A DNA stretch of 64,000 nucleotides from Anaeramoeba ignava (GCA_028826165.1 JAPDFW010000111.1:1-64000); one strand, 5' to 3'; positions 10,013 through 20,936 are shown, numbered from the stretch's first letter. Numbers and translations are program-made. Notes: generated by a model not told the origin, from the letters alone.

Positions 10013-11941
10013 TTAAAAAATTAAACATTTTTTCTTCATCTTTTCTTCTTTTTCTTCCTCTTTTTCTTCCTCTTTTTCTTCCTCTTTTTCTTCCTCTTTT
10101 TCTTCCTCTTTTTCTTTTTCTTTTTCTTTCTCTTCTTTTAATTTTAATTGTAAATTTTGAATATTAAATTTATTAATTAATAAATCAAATAAATTTGGAT
10201 TTGTTTGATTTAATTGGAAATAATCAATTCCAATTTGAATTTCATCAATGATTTCTTGAGTAATTTGGATTTCTTCTTTAATTTGATTTGAATAAATCCA
10301 ATATTCAAATATTTGAAATGATTTATTACTTAATTCACTATAATCTGTAACTTTATTAGATTTATCATTTGTTACAGATAAAAACATTCCTCGATATAAT
10401 TCACTTCTCATTATTAATATTAATTTTGGGAATTTATATTGTTTTTCTTTTCTTTCAATTATAAAATCTTTTTCATTTTCATTTTCATTTTCATTTAAAT
10501 AAATTTTTTTCATTATTTCTTCAATTTTTTCATTTAAATTTATAATTTCTTTAATTTCAGAATATAATATTGGATTTATTATTCTGTTTGAATAAATCAT
10601 TTCAAATATTTGATTTGATTCTTTAATTGATTTATTTGAAATAATTTCTTGAAGTTTTTCAATTTCATTTTCATTTCGATTTAATCTATATTTCAATATT
10701 AATTTATGAGCTTCAATTATTTCTCCATTTTCTGTTTTAAATGAAATATTACAAAATTCTTTTCTTCTAAATAGTTTTATCAAATCTTCTTCAATATTGG
10801 AAAAAGAAAGAGAATAATAAAGAAATGATTTGTCAGAACCACAAGAAATATGATAACTGGAAATATCTTCATTAAATCTTAATTTAGGAAGTTCAATTTG
10901 AATTGGAATTAATTGATTATTTGTATCTCCAGTTCCTAATTGACCATAATCGTTATTCCCAAATCCTATTAATTTTGATTTGGAAGTTAAAATCAAAGTA
11001 TGAGAATGACCAACAGAAATTTCAAGAATATTATCATCATTTTCAAATAAAGATGATTTGATTTCAGTAAATTCATAAGTATTTCGAAATACATTTTCGC
11101 CAAGTCCATTTAATCCAGAATATCCACATGAATAAAGTTTTCTTTTTGAATTTTCATTTTCATTTTCAATTAACATTATTGAATGAAAATATCCACATTT
11201 AATATCAATTATTTTGCCTTTTGGAATATTTTGGATTTTTCTTTCTATTCTTGATTCTCCTAATCCAAGTTGACCATATAAATTATCACCACATCCAAAT
11301 AATTCTTGATTTGAATTTAAAAAAAAAACATAACTTGAAGAATTTCCTGAAAATATTTTAGAAACATTTTTCATCATTAAAATTGGTTTTTCTGTTTTTT
11401 TAAGTGTTTTAGAATCAAAACCAAGTTGACCAAATTGATTTGAGCCAATTCCATAAGCATTTTGATTTGAAGTTAATAAGTAAATTGAACTGTATCCTGA
11501 AACAATATCTTGAATTATTCTATTATTTATATCTTCAATTAATGATAAAATATTGATAAATTCTTTTGAATTATTTGGATTAATATCTTTTCCTTTGGCA
11601 AATACATTTCCTTCTTTTGTTAAAACAGCTTCATTTTCATGGCCAACAGTTACTTTTTGAATATTTTCTTCAATTTGTATTTTTTGAGGTTTTTGTTTTG
11701 AATCATTTTCATATAAATATTCTATTGCTTTTCCATTTTTAAAAAGGAAAATTGTTCCAAAATCTCCTGATGAAATTTGTTTAATTTGTTTTTCATTTTC
11801 ATTTTCATTTTCATTTTCATTTTCATTTTCATTTTCATTTTCATTTTCAAATTTAAATTGAATTGGTTTTGTTATTATATTTGGTTCATTTTTGATAAGT
11901 TTTGGTGAATTATTTAAACCAAAAAATATAATTTCATTCAT
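10013..11941 (-). CDS. RCC1-repeat, BTB-domain protein with CaaX-like end (paralogue 5)
   Basis: I place the start at the ATG at 11941 (MNEIIFFG), giving 642 residues. The frame is open for 44 more codons upstream to 12073, but that part is the shared non-coding upstream block and gives a Phe-rich peptide absent from the paralogues. Order: Glu-Asn tract, RCC1 blades, two BTB-like segments, Lys-Glu-Glu-Glu tail, KKKCLIF. Compared with paralogue 3 it lacks about six residues in one blade (ERKIQNIPKGK where the sister has ERKIHKLTKIQNIPKGK) and has extra Glu-Asn units in the second BTB-like segment. It is the closest relative of paralogue 3. Confidence 0.9.
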   Translation of the reverse strand: MNEIIFFGLNNSPKLIKNEPNIITKPIQFKFENENENENENENENENENEKQIKQISSGDFGTIFLFKNGKAIEYLYENDSKQKPQKIQIEENIQKVTVGHENEAVLTKEGNVFAKGKDINPNNSKEFINILSLIEDINNRIIQDIVSGYSSIYLLTSNQNAYGIGSNQFGQLGFDSKTLKKTEKPILMMKNVSKIFSGNSSSYVFFLNSNQELFGCGDNLYGQLGLGESRIERKIQNIPKGKIIDIKCGYFHSIMLIENENENSKRKLYSCGYSGLNGLGENVFRNTYEFTEIKSSLFENDDNILEISVGHSHTLILTSKSKLIGFGNNDYGQLGTGDTNNQLIPIQIELPKLRFNEDISSYHISCGSDKSFLYYSLSFSNIEEDLIKLFRRKEFCNISFKTENGEIIEAHKLILKYRLNRNENEIEKLQEIISNKSIKESNQIFEMIYSNRIINPILYSEIKEIINLNEKIEEIMKKIYLNENENENEKDFIIERKEKQYKFPKLILIMRSELYRGMFLSVTNDKSNKVTDYSELSNKSFQIFEYWIYSNQIKEEIQITQEIIDEIQIGIDYFQLNQTNPNLFDLLINKFNIQNLQLKLKEEKEKEKEKEEEKEEEKEEEKEEEKEEEKEEKMKKKCLIF

Positions 11942-11978
11942 TTTTGAAAAGAAAAAAAATGAAAAAAATGAAAAAATG

Positions 11979-12086
11979 AAAAATTTTTGATTTTGTTTAA
12001 TTTGATTTTGAATTGTAAAAACTTTCCAAAAAAAACAAAATTTGAATGATATTTGGAAAAAAAAAAGAAACAAAAAACAAATTTTA
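11979..12086 (-). promoter_or_regulatory. Shared upstream block of RCC1-BTB genes, copy 5
   Basis: Near-identical to the blocks at 6860 and 14315, about 40 bp upstream of the ATG at 11941 and preceded on the minus strand by hexamer satellite. This copy happens to stay open in the gene's frame. Confidence 0.6.
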
Positions 12087-12456
12087 ATTTTGATTTTAAT
12101 TTTAATTTAAATTTGAATTTTAATTTTAATTTTAATTTTAATTTTAATTTTGATTTTAATTTTAATTTTAATTTTAATTTTAATTTTAATTTTAATTTTA
12201 ATTTTAATTTTAATTTTAATTTTAATTTTAATTTTAATTTTAATTTTAATTTTGATTTTTAATTTGATTTTAATTTTAATTTTAATTTTAATTTGATTTT
12301 CATTTTGAATTCGGATTTTGATTTTAGTTTTGATTTTAATTTTGAATTTGATTTTCATTTTGAATTTAATTTTCATTTTAAATTTGATTTTGATTTTTAA
12401 TTTTAATTTTAATTTTAATTTTTAATTTTGATTTTAATTTTAATTTTAATTTCTTT
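12087..12456. repeat. ATTTTA hexamer satellite
   Basis: One of the purest ATTTTA tracts in the window (about 12115-12250), degrading to ATTTTG/ATTTTC variants. Repeat-driven frames on both strands (Lys-Ile or Asn-Phe peptides) are artefacts. Confidence 0.92.
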
Positions 12457-14289
12457 TTAAAAAATTAAACATTTTTCTTTCTTTTTTTCTTTTCCAATTT
12501 GATTTTGATTATTAAATTTCTTAATTAATAAATCAAATAAATTTGGATTTGTTTGATTTAATTGGAAATAATCAATTCCAATTTGAATTTCATTAATAAT
12601 TTCTTGTGTAATTTGGATTTCTTCTTTAATTTGATTTGAATAAATCCAATATTCAAATATTTGAAATGATTTATTACTTAATTCACTATAATCTGTAACT
12701 TTATTTGATTTATCTTCAGTTACAGATAAAAACATTCCTCGATATAATTCACTTCTCATTATTAATATTAATTTTGGAAATTTATATTGTTTTTCTTTTC
12801 TTTCAATTATAAAATCTTTTTCATTTTCATTTTCATTTTCATTTAAATAAATTCTTTTCATTGTTTCTTCAATTTTTTCATTTAAATTTATAATTTCTTT
12901 AATTTCAAAATATAATTTTGGATTTATAATTCTGTTTGAATAAATCATTTCAAATATTTGATTTGATTCTTTAATTGATTTTTTTGAAATAATTTCTTGA
13001 AGTTTTTCAATTTCAATTTCATTTTGATTTAATCTATATTTTAATATTAATTTATGAGCTTCAATTATTTCTCCATTTTCTGTTTTAAATGAAATATTAC
13101 AAAATTCTTTTCTTCTAAATAGTTTTATCAAATCTTCTTCAAGATTGGAAAAAGAAAGAGAATAATAAAGAAATGATTTGTCAGAACCACAAGAAATATG
13201 ATAACTGGAAATATCTTCATTAAATCTTAATTTAGGAAGTTCAATTTGAATTGGAGTTATTTGATCTATTGTATTTCCAGTTCCTAATTGACCATAATCG
13301 TTATTCCCAAATCCTATTAATTTTGATTTGGAAGTTAAAATCAAAGTATGAGAATATCCAACAGAAATTTCAAGAATATTATCATCATTTTCAAATAAAG
13401 ATGATTTGATTTCAGTAAATTCATAAGTATCTTGATTTTTGCCAAGTCCATTAGGTATATAATATCCACATGAATAAAGTTTTCTTTTTGGATTTTCATT
13501 TTCATCTTTAATCAACATTATTGAATGAGAATATCCACATTTAATATCAATTATTTTACCTTTTGGAATATTTGGGATTTTGGTTAATTTATTGATTGTT
13601 GTTTCTTCTTTTCTTGATTCTCCTAATCCAAGTTGACCATATATATTTAAACCACATCCAAATAATTCTTGATTTGAATTTAAAATAAAAACATAAGAAG
13701 AAGTAATTCCTGAAAATATTTTAGAAACATTTTTCATCATTAAAATTGGTTTTTCTGTTTTTTTAAGTGTTTCATAATCTAAACCAAGTTTACAATAATA
13801 ATTTGAACCAATTCCATAAGCATTTTGATTTGAAGTTAATAAGTAAATTGAACTGTATCCTGAAATAATATCTTGAATTATTCTATCATTTGTATCTTCA
13901 ATTAATGATGAAATATTGATAAATTCTTTTGAATTATTTGGATTAATATCTTTTCCTTTGGCAAATACATTTCCTTCTTTTGTTAAAATAGCTTCATTTT
14001 CATAACCAACAGATACTTTTTGAATATTTTCAATTTGGATTTTTTGAGGATTTTGATTTGGATTATTTTCATTTAAATATTCTATTGCTTTTCCATTTTT
14101 AAAAAGGAAAATTGTTCCAAAATCTCCTGATGAAATTTGTTTAATTTGTTTTTCATTTTCATTTTCATTTTCATTTTCATTTTCATTTTCATTTTCAAAT
14201 TTAAATTGAATTGGTTTTTTGATTAGATATGATTTATTTTTGATAAGTTTTGGATAATTATTTGAACCAAAAAATATAATTTCATTCAT
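12457..14289 (-). CDS. RCC1-repeat, BTB-domain protein with CaaX-like end (paralogue 6)
   Basis: The 610-residue intronless protein starts MNEIIFFGSNNYPK, carries a Glu-Asn tract (about residues 33-46), RCC1 blades (for example YGQLGLGES and YGQLGTGNT), two BTB-like segments, and a short basic tail ending KKKEKCLIF, like paralogue 4. The blade that reads NGQLGFD in paralogue 3 is altered here to a YYCKLGLD version. It is the innermost copy, next to the membrane-receptor gene. Function as for the family; the cargo or partner cannot be read from sequence. Confidence 0.9.
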   Translation of the reverse strand: MNEIIFFGSNNYPKLIKNKSYLIKKPIQFKFENENENENENENENEKQIKQISSGDFGTIFLFKNGKAIEYLNENNPNQNPQKIQIENIQKVSVGYENEAILTKEGNVFAKGKDINPNNSKEFINISSLIEDTNDRIIQDIISGYSSIYLLTSNQNAYGIGSNYYCKLGLDYETLKKTEKPILMMKNVSKIFSGITSSYVFILNSNQELFGCGLNIYGQLGLGESRKEETTINKLTKIPNIPKGKIIDIKCGYSHSIMLIKDENENPKRKLYSCGYYIPNGLGKNQDTYEFTEIKSSLFENDDNILEISVGYSHTLILTSKSKLIGFGNNDYGQLGTGNTIDQITPIQIELPKLRFNEDISSYHISCGSDKSFLYYSLSFSNLEEDLIKLFRRKEFCNISFKTENGEIIEAHKLILKYRLNQNEIEIEKLQEIISKKSIKESNQIFEMIYSNRIINPKLYFEIKEIINLNEKIEETMKRIYLNENENENEKDFIIERKEKQYKFPKLILIMRSELYRGMFLSVTEDKSNKVTDYSELSNKSFQIFEYWIYSNQIKEEIQITQEIINEIQIGIDYFQLNQTNPNLFDLLIKKFNNQNQIGKEKKKEKCLIF

Positions 14290-14314
14290 TTTTTGAAAAA
14301 GAAAAAAAATGAAA

Positions 14315-14426
14315 AAATGAAAAATTTTTGATTTTGTTTAATTTGATTTTGAATTGTAAAAACTTTCCAAAAAAAACAAAATTTGAATGATATTTGGAAA
14401 AAAAAAAGAAACAAAAAACAAATTTT
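14315..14426 (-). promoter_or_regulatory. Shared upstream block of RCC1-BTB genes, copy 6
   Basis: Full-length copy of the block, about 25-135 bp upstream of the ATG at 14289, with the GAATTGTAAAAACTTTCC and GAATGATATTTGG segments intact. Confidence 0.6.
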
Positions 14427-14832
14427 AAATTTGATTTTAATTTTGATTTAAATTTGAATTTGATTTTGATTTTAATTTTGATTTTAATTTTGATTTTAAT
14501 TTTAATTTTAATTTTAATTTTAATTTTTTAATTTGATTTTAATTTTGAATTTGATTTTAATTTTGATTTTAATTTGAATTTGATTTTGATTTTAATTTTG
14601 ATTTTAATTTTAATTTTAATTTTAATTTTAATTTTAATTTTTAAATTTAATTTTAATTTTAATTTTGATTTTTAATTTGATTTTAATTTTGAATTTGATT
14701 TTAATTTTAGTTTTGATTTTAATTTTAATTTTGAATTTTGATTTTGATTTTGAATTTGATTTGAATTTTAATTTGATTTTCATTTTAATTTTAGTTTTGA
14801 ATTTGATTTTGAATTTGATTTTGATTTAAATT
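14427..14832. repeat. ATTTTA/ATTTTG hexamer satellite
   Basis: This tract closes the RCC1-BTB array and runs up to the stop codon of the next minus-strand gene. Confidence 0.88.
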
Positions 14833-17800
14833 TTAATCGGATTTTCTTTTTTTCTGGGATTCTGAATCATCTCCAAGAGAAATATCTTCTAATTGATCAT
14901 TATCATTATTTCGATTATTTTTATTATCATTTGATTGCTCATTTATATTATCTTTTTTTGAAATATCATCAATATCTGAAGTAGAACGAGTACTCATTTC
15001 AATACCATCATCAAGCTTAGTAGAAACATGATAAGAATAATCAGTTGAAAACTTAGAAAGCTTGTTGATTTTATCTTTTTCTTCTTTAAGCCTTCGGGCA
15101 AGCTTCTTCTTTTTTCTTCTTCTCCAAAGATAATAAATACCAAAAGAAATGAGACCAACAGCAATATTGTGGAGTATAAAGAAAATCCAGACGCCAAAAC
15201 CAGACCAACTTAGCCAAACAACGGCGAAGAGCTCAAGATACAATCCGATCATAAGCTTGTCATAGGGACTTGTAAGATGTTTCTTTGTGGGTTTGTAGGG
15301 TTTTAGGACCGATATTAAGGTGATCATTGAGCCAATAAGTATCAAAAGTAAAATTGGTCGAACACTATTTTTACCTGGCAAAAAAAGTGCGAAAATTACA
15401 AGAAGCAATTTGAACGTTAGATCAACAAGTTCCCACCAATAGCGGTTTTCGCGATATCTTGCATACAACCAACCATAGCGTGCTTTATAGACGTTGCTGT
15501 GTTCGCTTGAAAGCGCCTTTCTGATGATGATGAAAAAAAAGATCGGGATTCCAATGACATAGAGAACAATCGCAACTATAAACACTGCGAGAAATGTTCT
15601 CCATTTTGCCGATCCAAGTTTGATTGTTGGATCTGAAGTGAGAACTTTTTGTCCGTTATTTGTTGAATAAGCAAAAGGTTTAAGTGCAATGACAGCTAGA
15701 GGAACGTACATGAATTTTAACATCAATGTTAGCACATAAATGGAGCGATTTTTGAAACGATCCATTTTTCTGTATCTGTTTGCTGTTCGGCAATAATAGC
15801 ACAACATGATCAAGTATATTATGCCAAAAATAAAGATGAAAATGAACGGGATGAAGAACATTGCTATCCATTTATCATAGAAATCAAGATTCCAAGAGCA
15901 TTCGGGACTTGTCATTGAGTCGAAATCGAAGTTGAAAATTCCGAAAAAATAACGGAAAAAATTTTTAATAACAGGAGGCCAATGCATATCCATTGTGAAT
16001 ATTGCTCCGAACATTTGAGCAACGCTTCCGAACATTGTGAATGCTGGGAATGATGCTCCTCTGCCTGCGAAGAAGAACACTGCTGCGCAGATCAAGAAGA
16101 TGAAACAGACAAAGGCGACGAATATTACGTTTGAATCATTTGGACATTTTTTGCATTCTTTGTTGAAGTGGAAATAACCTGGAATGCAGTTTATACACAT
16201 TGATTCTGGATCGTGACCTTCTTTGCAATTGTTCATGCCAAGGCATATTCCTGGTTCTGTGCATTCGTAACAGGATGTAGCACCTTTTCGATGAATATTT
16301 TGGATAAATTAAATATTTTGAATAAATTAAATATTTTAAATAAATTGAATATTTTAAATAAATATTTTGAATAAATTAAATATTTTGAATAAATTGAATA
16401 AATTGAATATTTTAAATATTTTGAATATTTTAAATAAATTAAATATTTTGGATAAATTAAATATTTTGGATAAATTAAATATTTTGAATATTTTTGGATA
16501 AATTAAATATTTTTAAATTAAATATTTTGAATATTTTGATAAATATTTTGAATAATATTTTGAATAAATTAAATAAATATTTTTGAATAAATTTTGAATA
16601 AATTAAATAAATTAAATATTTGAATAAATTAAATAAATTAAATATTTTGAATATTTTAAATAAATTAAATATTTTGAATAAATATTTTAAAATAAATTAA
16701 AATATTTTAAATAAATTAAATTAAATATTTTGAATAAATTAAATATTTTGAATAAATTAAATATTTTAAATCTGTAAATTAAATATTTTTAAATAAATTG
16801 AATAAATTAAATAAATTAAATAAATATTTAAAAATAAATTAAAATATTAAATATTTTGAATAAATTAAATATTAATTAAATATTTTGAATATTTTTGAAT
16901 ATTTTAAAATAAATTAAATATTTTGAAATATTTTGAATATTTTGAATATTTTTGAATAAATTGAAATATTTTGAAATTTTAAAATTTTAAATTGAATATT
17001 TTAAATATTTTTTTTTGAATAAAATTAAATAAATATTAAATGAATAAATTGAATATTTGAATATTTTGAATATTTTGAATAAATTGAATATTTTTAAATA
17101 AATTAAATAAATTAAATATTTTGAATATTTTAAATAAATTAAATAAATTGAATATTTTAAATATTTTGGATAAATTAAATAAATTAAATATTTTGAATAA
17201 ATTAAATATTTTAAATAAATTAAATATTTTGAATATTTTGAATAAATTATATAAATTAAATAAATTAAATATTTTAAGTATTTTAAATATTTCTTTAAAA
17301 TTAAATAAATTAAATATTTTAAATATTTTAAATAAATTAATTGAATATTTTGAATATTTTAATTAAATATTTTAAATATTTCTTTAAAATTATATATTTA
17401 AAATATTTTGTTTAAATATTTTTAATTTATTCTCAAATCACTCACCAACAACATTTGAAAAATATCCTTCAGGACAAGGATAACACATCTTCTGTTCCCA
17501 ATCACTTGAAAAATAACCAACAGGACAAGGCTCACACAAAGTATTCCATTCATTTGGTTGTTTACCAGGAGGACAAGAGTCACAACTTGGATAACGATAA
17601 TTATTTGAGACAGTACCATCAGGACAAGGGGTGCAATGGTCAGTATCTTCAGAGCTATTATAAGTACCGAATCCACAAATAGTGCAATATTGAGATCCAT
17701 AAAAAGAAACGGTAAACTCGGGACACGTCTTGCATTCAGTGGAACCCTCCTCAGGAGCGTATGTATTTGATTTGCAATTGATACATGTGTCGTTTATTGA

Positions 17801-19468
17801 GTTATTCACAGAACTAGTACCGACTGGACATTCTATACAAGCCGTTTGAGCTGTCAAATTATTCCATGATCCACTCGGACAAATTGTACATTCATAGCTG
17901 TTGTTTGAAAAAGTCCCTTTCGGACAAGCATAGCAACTTTTTTGTATCGAGTTTGTTATGTACCCGTCAGGACACTTAACACATTCATTGTAACCGGTTT
18001 GGTTACTTTCATATCCATGTTGACATTCTGTGCAAAAATAAAACGAACTTCCACCCATTCCATCCTGGCACGCAAATTCCTGTGTATAGAACGCAGCAGA
18101 GACCAGAATGTTATCACGCTTTTTCACCCACGCGTCTGCGGATATGTTGATATATGTGTTGGAGCAAGACGACTGTCCCACAAAATGCATTGTGTTTTCT
18201 GAAGTTTTGAGAAATTGCGTGATCGACCCACTCAAATAAACGGCGATCGCATCTGTATCATTTGCGCGAGGATTAAACACCGCCAAGTACCCATTACTTG
18301 TGCAGTTTATAGTATGGGGATGAAATCGGGTGTACTGATTGGTGAAATTGACGCCTTCGAGATACGAGGATCCTGCGATCATAACGTTTCCTAGATCGTC
18401 CTCGAAAATCTGCGAAATATTTCCGAACGTCGATGACATATAGAAGACTTTCGAGCCGTCGCTGCTCAGCAAATACATCATGCCTGTTCCTCCGGGGAAA
18501 ATTGCGTTGAGACTTTCCGATGTTGCAGCCCCATTATGGGTCACCCATATGTCATCGTGTTTTGAAAGCGCGATTGGCGCACATTCTCCAAAACCTCCAT
18601 AATCATAAGGCGGTAAATTTGTCGACCACAGAAAAGTAAGTGAGGAATTGATCTTGCGAAAAGTGCACTTCAACGCTCCCATATAAAACTTATTCACGGT
18701 TCCTGGGGTTGCCATTTGCGGAGTTTCTGAATTTCCGAAAATAATATTTTGATTTTTATCAACCAATAAAACTTGACTTCGAACTTTTACTTGCAATTGA
18801 GAATCAAAAGTAACGCATTTTGTGACGTTATGATCCAAAAAGCTATATTCTGCAAGAAAAATAGTCCCCTCAGTTCCATTGCATAGGCCGGTCTTGTCGA
18901 AGTCGGTTAGAAACCCAGAAATCAAAGTTGTGTTGTTTTCCTTTGTGTAAATGTTCTGGATCCAAAACTCTTTGTCAGACGATTGCGAGCATAATTTATT
19001 TGTTTCGTTCCAATCCATCGTAGGATTGAGTCGCAAGATGAAGGTCTGATTAGTTGTGTAGTCGCACTCCTCCGGAAGGAACTCTGCGGAGGTTGTTCTT
19101 CCGACAACAACCAAATTCCCCTCGGAATCGACGTCAGCCGAAGTGACAGTTTCCGTTGAGTTTCCGAACATCACTCCCGCTTGCAATTCTCCTCGATATT
19201 TGTTCGTTATGTTTATTGCAGCGATGAAGTATTTTCCTGTGCTATTTCCTATTGTTGTGTTGAAAAGTGTCTCGTCTTTTGAATGTCCAATAACGTAAAT
19301 TATTTCTGTTGTTTCTCCTTCAAATTTCTTCAGTTTTGGTGCCATAAAATCTACTGTTGTGTTCTCGTTCGTTCGAAATAGAAACGTTGAAAAATATCCT
19401 TCTGTTTTTACTTGTTCTATTTGAAATATCCCAATTAGAAAAATTAAAAAGTAAATTTTTCCCTTCAT
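14833..19468 (-). CDS. Secreted-entry membrane protein: propeller-like ectodomain, GCC2/GCC3 repeats, multi-pass C-terminus
   Basis: Two exons, 17446-19468 and 14833-16283, join to 1157 residues. The donor reads GTGAGT at 17445 and the acceptor AG ends at 16284 (phase 1); the join reads SNVVGATSCYECTE and continues the cysteine pattern. I start at the ATG at 19468, which opens a signal peptide (MKGKIYFLIFLIGIFQ), rather than 12 codons upstream at 19504. Residues about 25-470 look like a beta-propeller with many N-glycosylation sites. About 475-725 are CxxCPxG-type repeats of the ephrin-receptor-like GCC2/GCC3 family. From about 727 there are roughly eight membrane helices, then a cytosolic tail rich in Lys, Asp and Asn. 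This fits a surface receptor or sensor; the ligand is unknown. Base composition is less AT-rich than in neighbours. Confidence 0.85.
16284..17445. repeat. Intron filled with TTTAAATAAATTAAATATT-type repeats
   Basis: The intron of the receptor-like gene is 1162 bp and consists almost only of AAATATTTTGAATAAATT and variants. It replaces what would otherwise be non-repetitive intron sequence; both splice sites remain canonical. Confidence 0.88.
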
Positions 19469-19555
19469 TATTTTTGTTTTCCCTTCAACAAGCAAATCAA
19501 ACACAAAAAAAAATTAAAACAAAATAAAACAAAACAACAAAACGAGAAAAAAAGA

Positions 19556-19612
19556 AAAAATGAAAAAAGAAAAAATGAAAAAAATGAAAAATGAGAAAAA
19601 AAAATGAAAAAT
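19556..19612 (-). promoter_or_regulatory. TTTTTCATTTTT-rich upstream element
   Basis: On the minus strand, several TTTTTCATTTTT units lie about 90-145 bp upstream of the ATG at 19468. The same motif lies just upstream of other genes in the window. A core promoter or initiator role is a guess from position. Confidence 0.35.
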
Positions 19613-19619
19613 AAATTTT

Positions 19620-20760
19620 TTTTTCTCTTTTATTTATTGATCGAAAGCGAAAATTCCACAAAAAAAATTAATTAAATTTTAAACTAATTTTATAATTAAA
19701 CCTAATAAATATATTAAGTATAAATTAAATTATAAATAAATTATAAATAAATTATAAATAAAATTAATTAAAATTAAAGATATTTTTTTAATAAAATCAA
19801 TTTCATTTTTTAATAAATAAATTAATTAAATTTTAAACTAATTTTATAAATGAATCTAATAAATATATTAAATATAAATTAAATATAAATAAAATATAAA
19901 CAAATTATAAATAAAATTAATTAAAATTAAAGATATATTTTTAATAAAATCAATTTAATTTTTTAATTAAAAAAATAAAATTAATATTTATAAACAAATC
20001 TAATAAATATATTAAAAAATAAATAAATTTTAAATAAAATATAAACAAATTATGGTAGAGCATATGATTAAAATTAAAATATATTTTTAATAAAATCAAT
20101 TTAATTTTTTTTTATTATTTTTATTTTATTTTTATTTTTAATTTTTCATTTTTCATTTTTCTTTTAAAAATGGAAATAAATATAAATAATATTTTAGAAC
20201 TATATTTAAAATTAATTAAAATTAAAGATATATTTTTAATAAAATCAATTTAATTTTTTAATAAATAAATTAATTAAATTTTAAACTAATTTATAAATAA
20301 AACTAATAAATATTACATATTTTATTATTAAAATAAAATATAAACATTTTATAATTAAAAATTAATTATATATTTTTATTAAGAACTAATTTCATTTTTA
20401 ATAAATAAATTAATTAAATTTTAAACTAATTTTATAAACAAAATTTTAATAAAGATTTTATTAAATATAAATAAAATAAATAAATTATAAATGAAATTAA
20501 TTAAAATTAATTATATATTTTTTAAAATCAATTTAATTTTTATTAAAATTAATTAAATTTTAAACTAATTTTTAATTAAACCTAATAAATATATTAAATA
20601 TAAATTAAATATAAATAAAATATAAACAAATTATTATTAAAATTTTAAAATTAAATTTATATTTTTAATAAAATCAATTTCATTTTTAATTAAAAAAAAT
20701 AAAATTAATATTTAAATAAAACAATTTATTACAAAAAAATAAATTTAAAATTTTTGTTTT
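19620..20760. repeat. Degenerate tandem A/T repeat of roughly 150-165 bp units
   Basis: Units containing AATTAATTAAATTTTAAACTAATTTTATAA, then CTAATAAATATATTAAATA, then a stretch ending TTTTTAATAAAATCAATTT recur at about 19660, 19815, 19970, 20265, 20400 and 20545, with drift and deletions. No gene is seen apart from a tRNA-like fragment at 20051-20070. Confidence 0.6.
20051..20070 (+). pseudogene. tRNA-like fragment (D-loop to anticodon stem)
   Basis: The string TGGTAGAGCATATGA is out of character for this A/T repeat and matches the 3' half of a tRNA D-arm and the start of the anticodon stem. It lacks any acceptor or T-arm, so it is a relic. The flank downstream resembles that of the second relic at 20771-20840. 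Confidence 0.4.
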
Positions 20761-20770
20761 TATTTTACAT

Positions 20771-20840
20771 TTTAGCTCAGTTTTATTATACATTTTATGA
20801 CTCTAATTATTACAGGTCAAGGGTTCGACTTTATCAGGCT
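20771..20840 (+). pseudogene. tRNA-Lys(CTT)-like relic
   Basis: A box-A-like TTAGCTCAG at 20772, an anticodon-region ATGACTCTAA at 20797 and a box-B-like GGTCAAGGGTTCGACT at 20815 are in the right order and spacing, followed by ATCAGGCT as a possible 3' acceptor strand. No matching 5' acceptor strand exists, the D-loop is replaced by T-rich sequence and the T-stem pairs poorly. It should not be a working tRNA. Isotype is inferred from the CTCTTAA-like loop with one base missing. Confidence 0.5.
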
Positions 20841-20936
20841 CGTTATTTTTATTTTTATTTCATTTTTCATTTTTCATTTTTTTCATTTTTTCATTTTTAA
20901 AATGGAATAAATGAAGATATTTTTTATAGAACTAAT

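Noticed and set aside
11942-12073. 44-codon N-terminal extension of RCC1-BTB paralogue 5
   Set aside because: It is the shared upstream block read in frame; the paralogues start at the equivalent of 11941 and the same block is not open in them.
12107-12376. Lys-Ile repeat frame on the minus strand and Asn-Phe frames on the plus strand in hexamer tracts
   Set aside because: These are repeat-driven frames present in every hexamer tract, with no unique residues.
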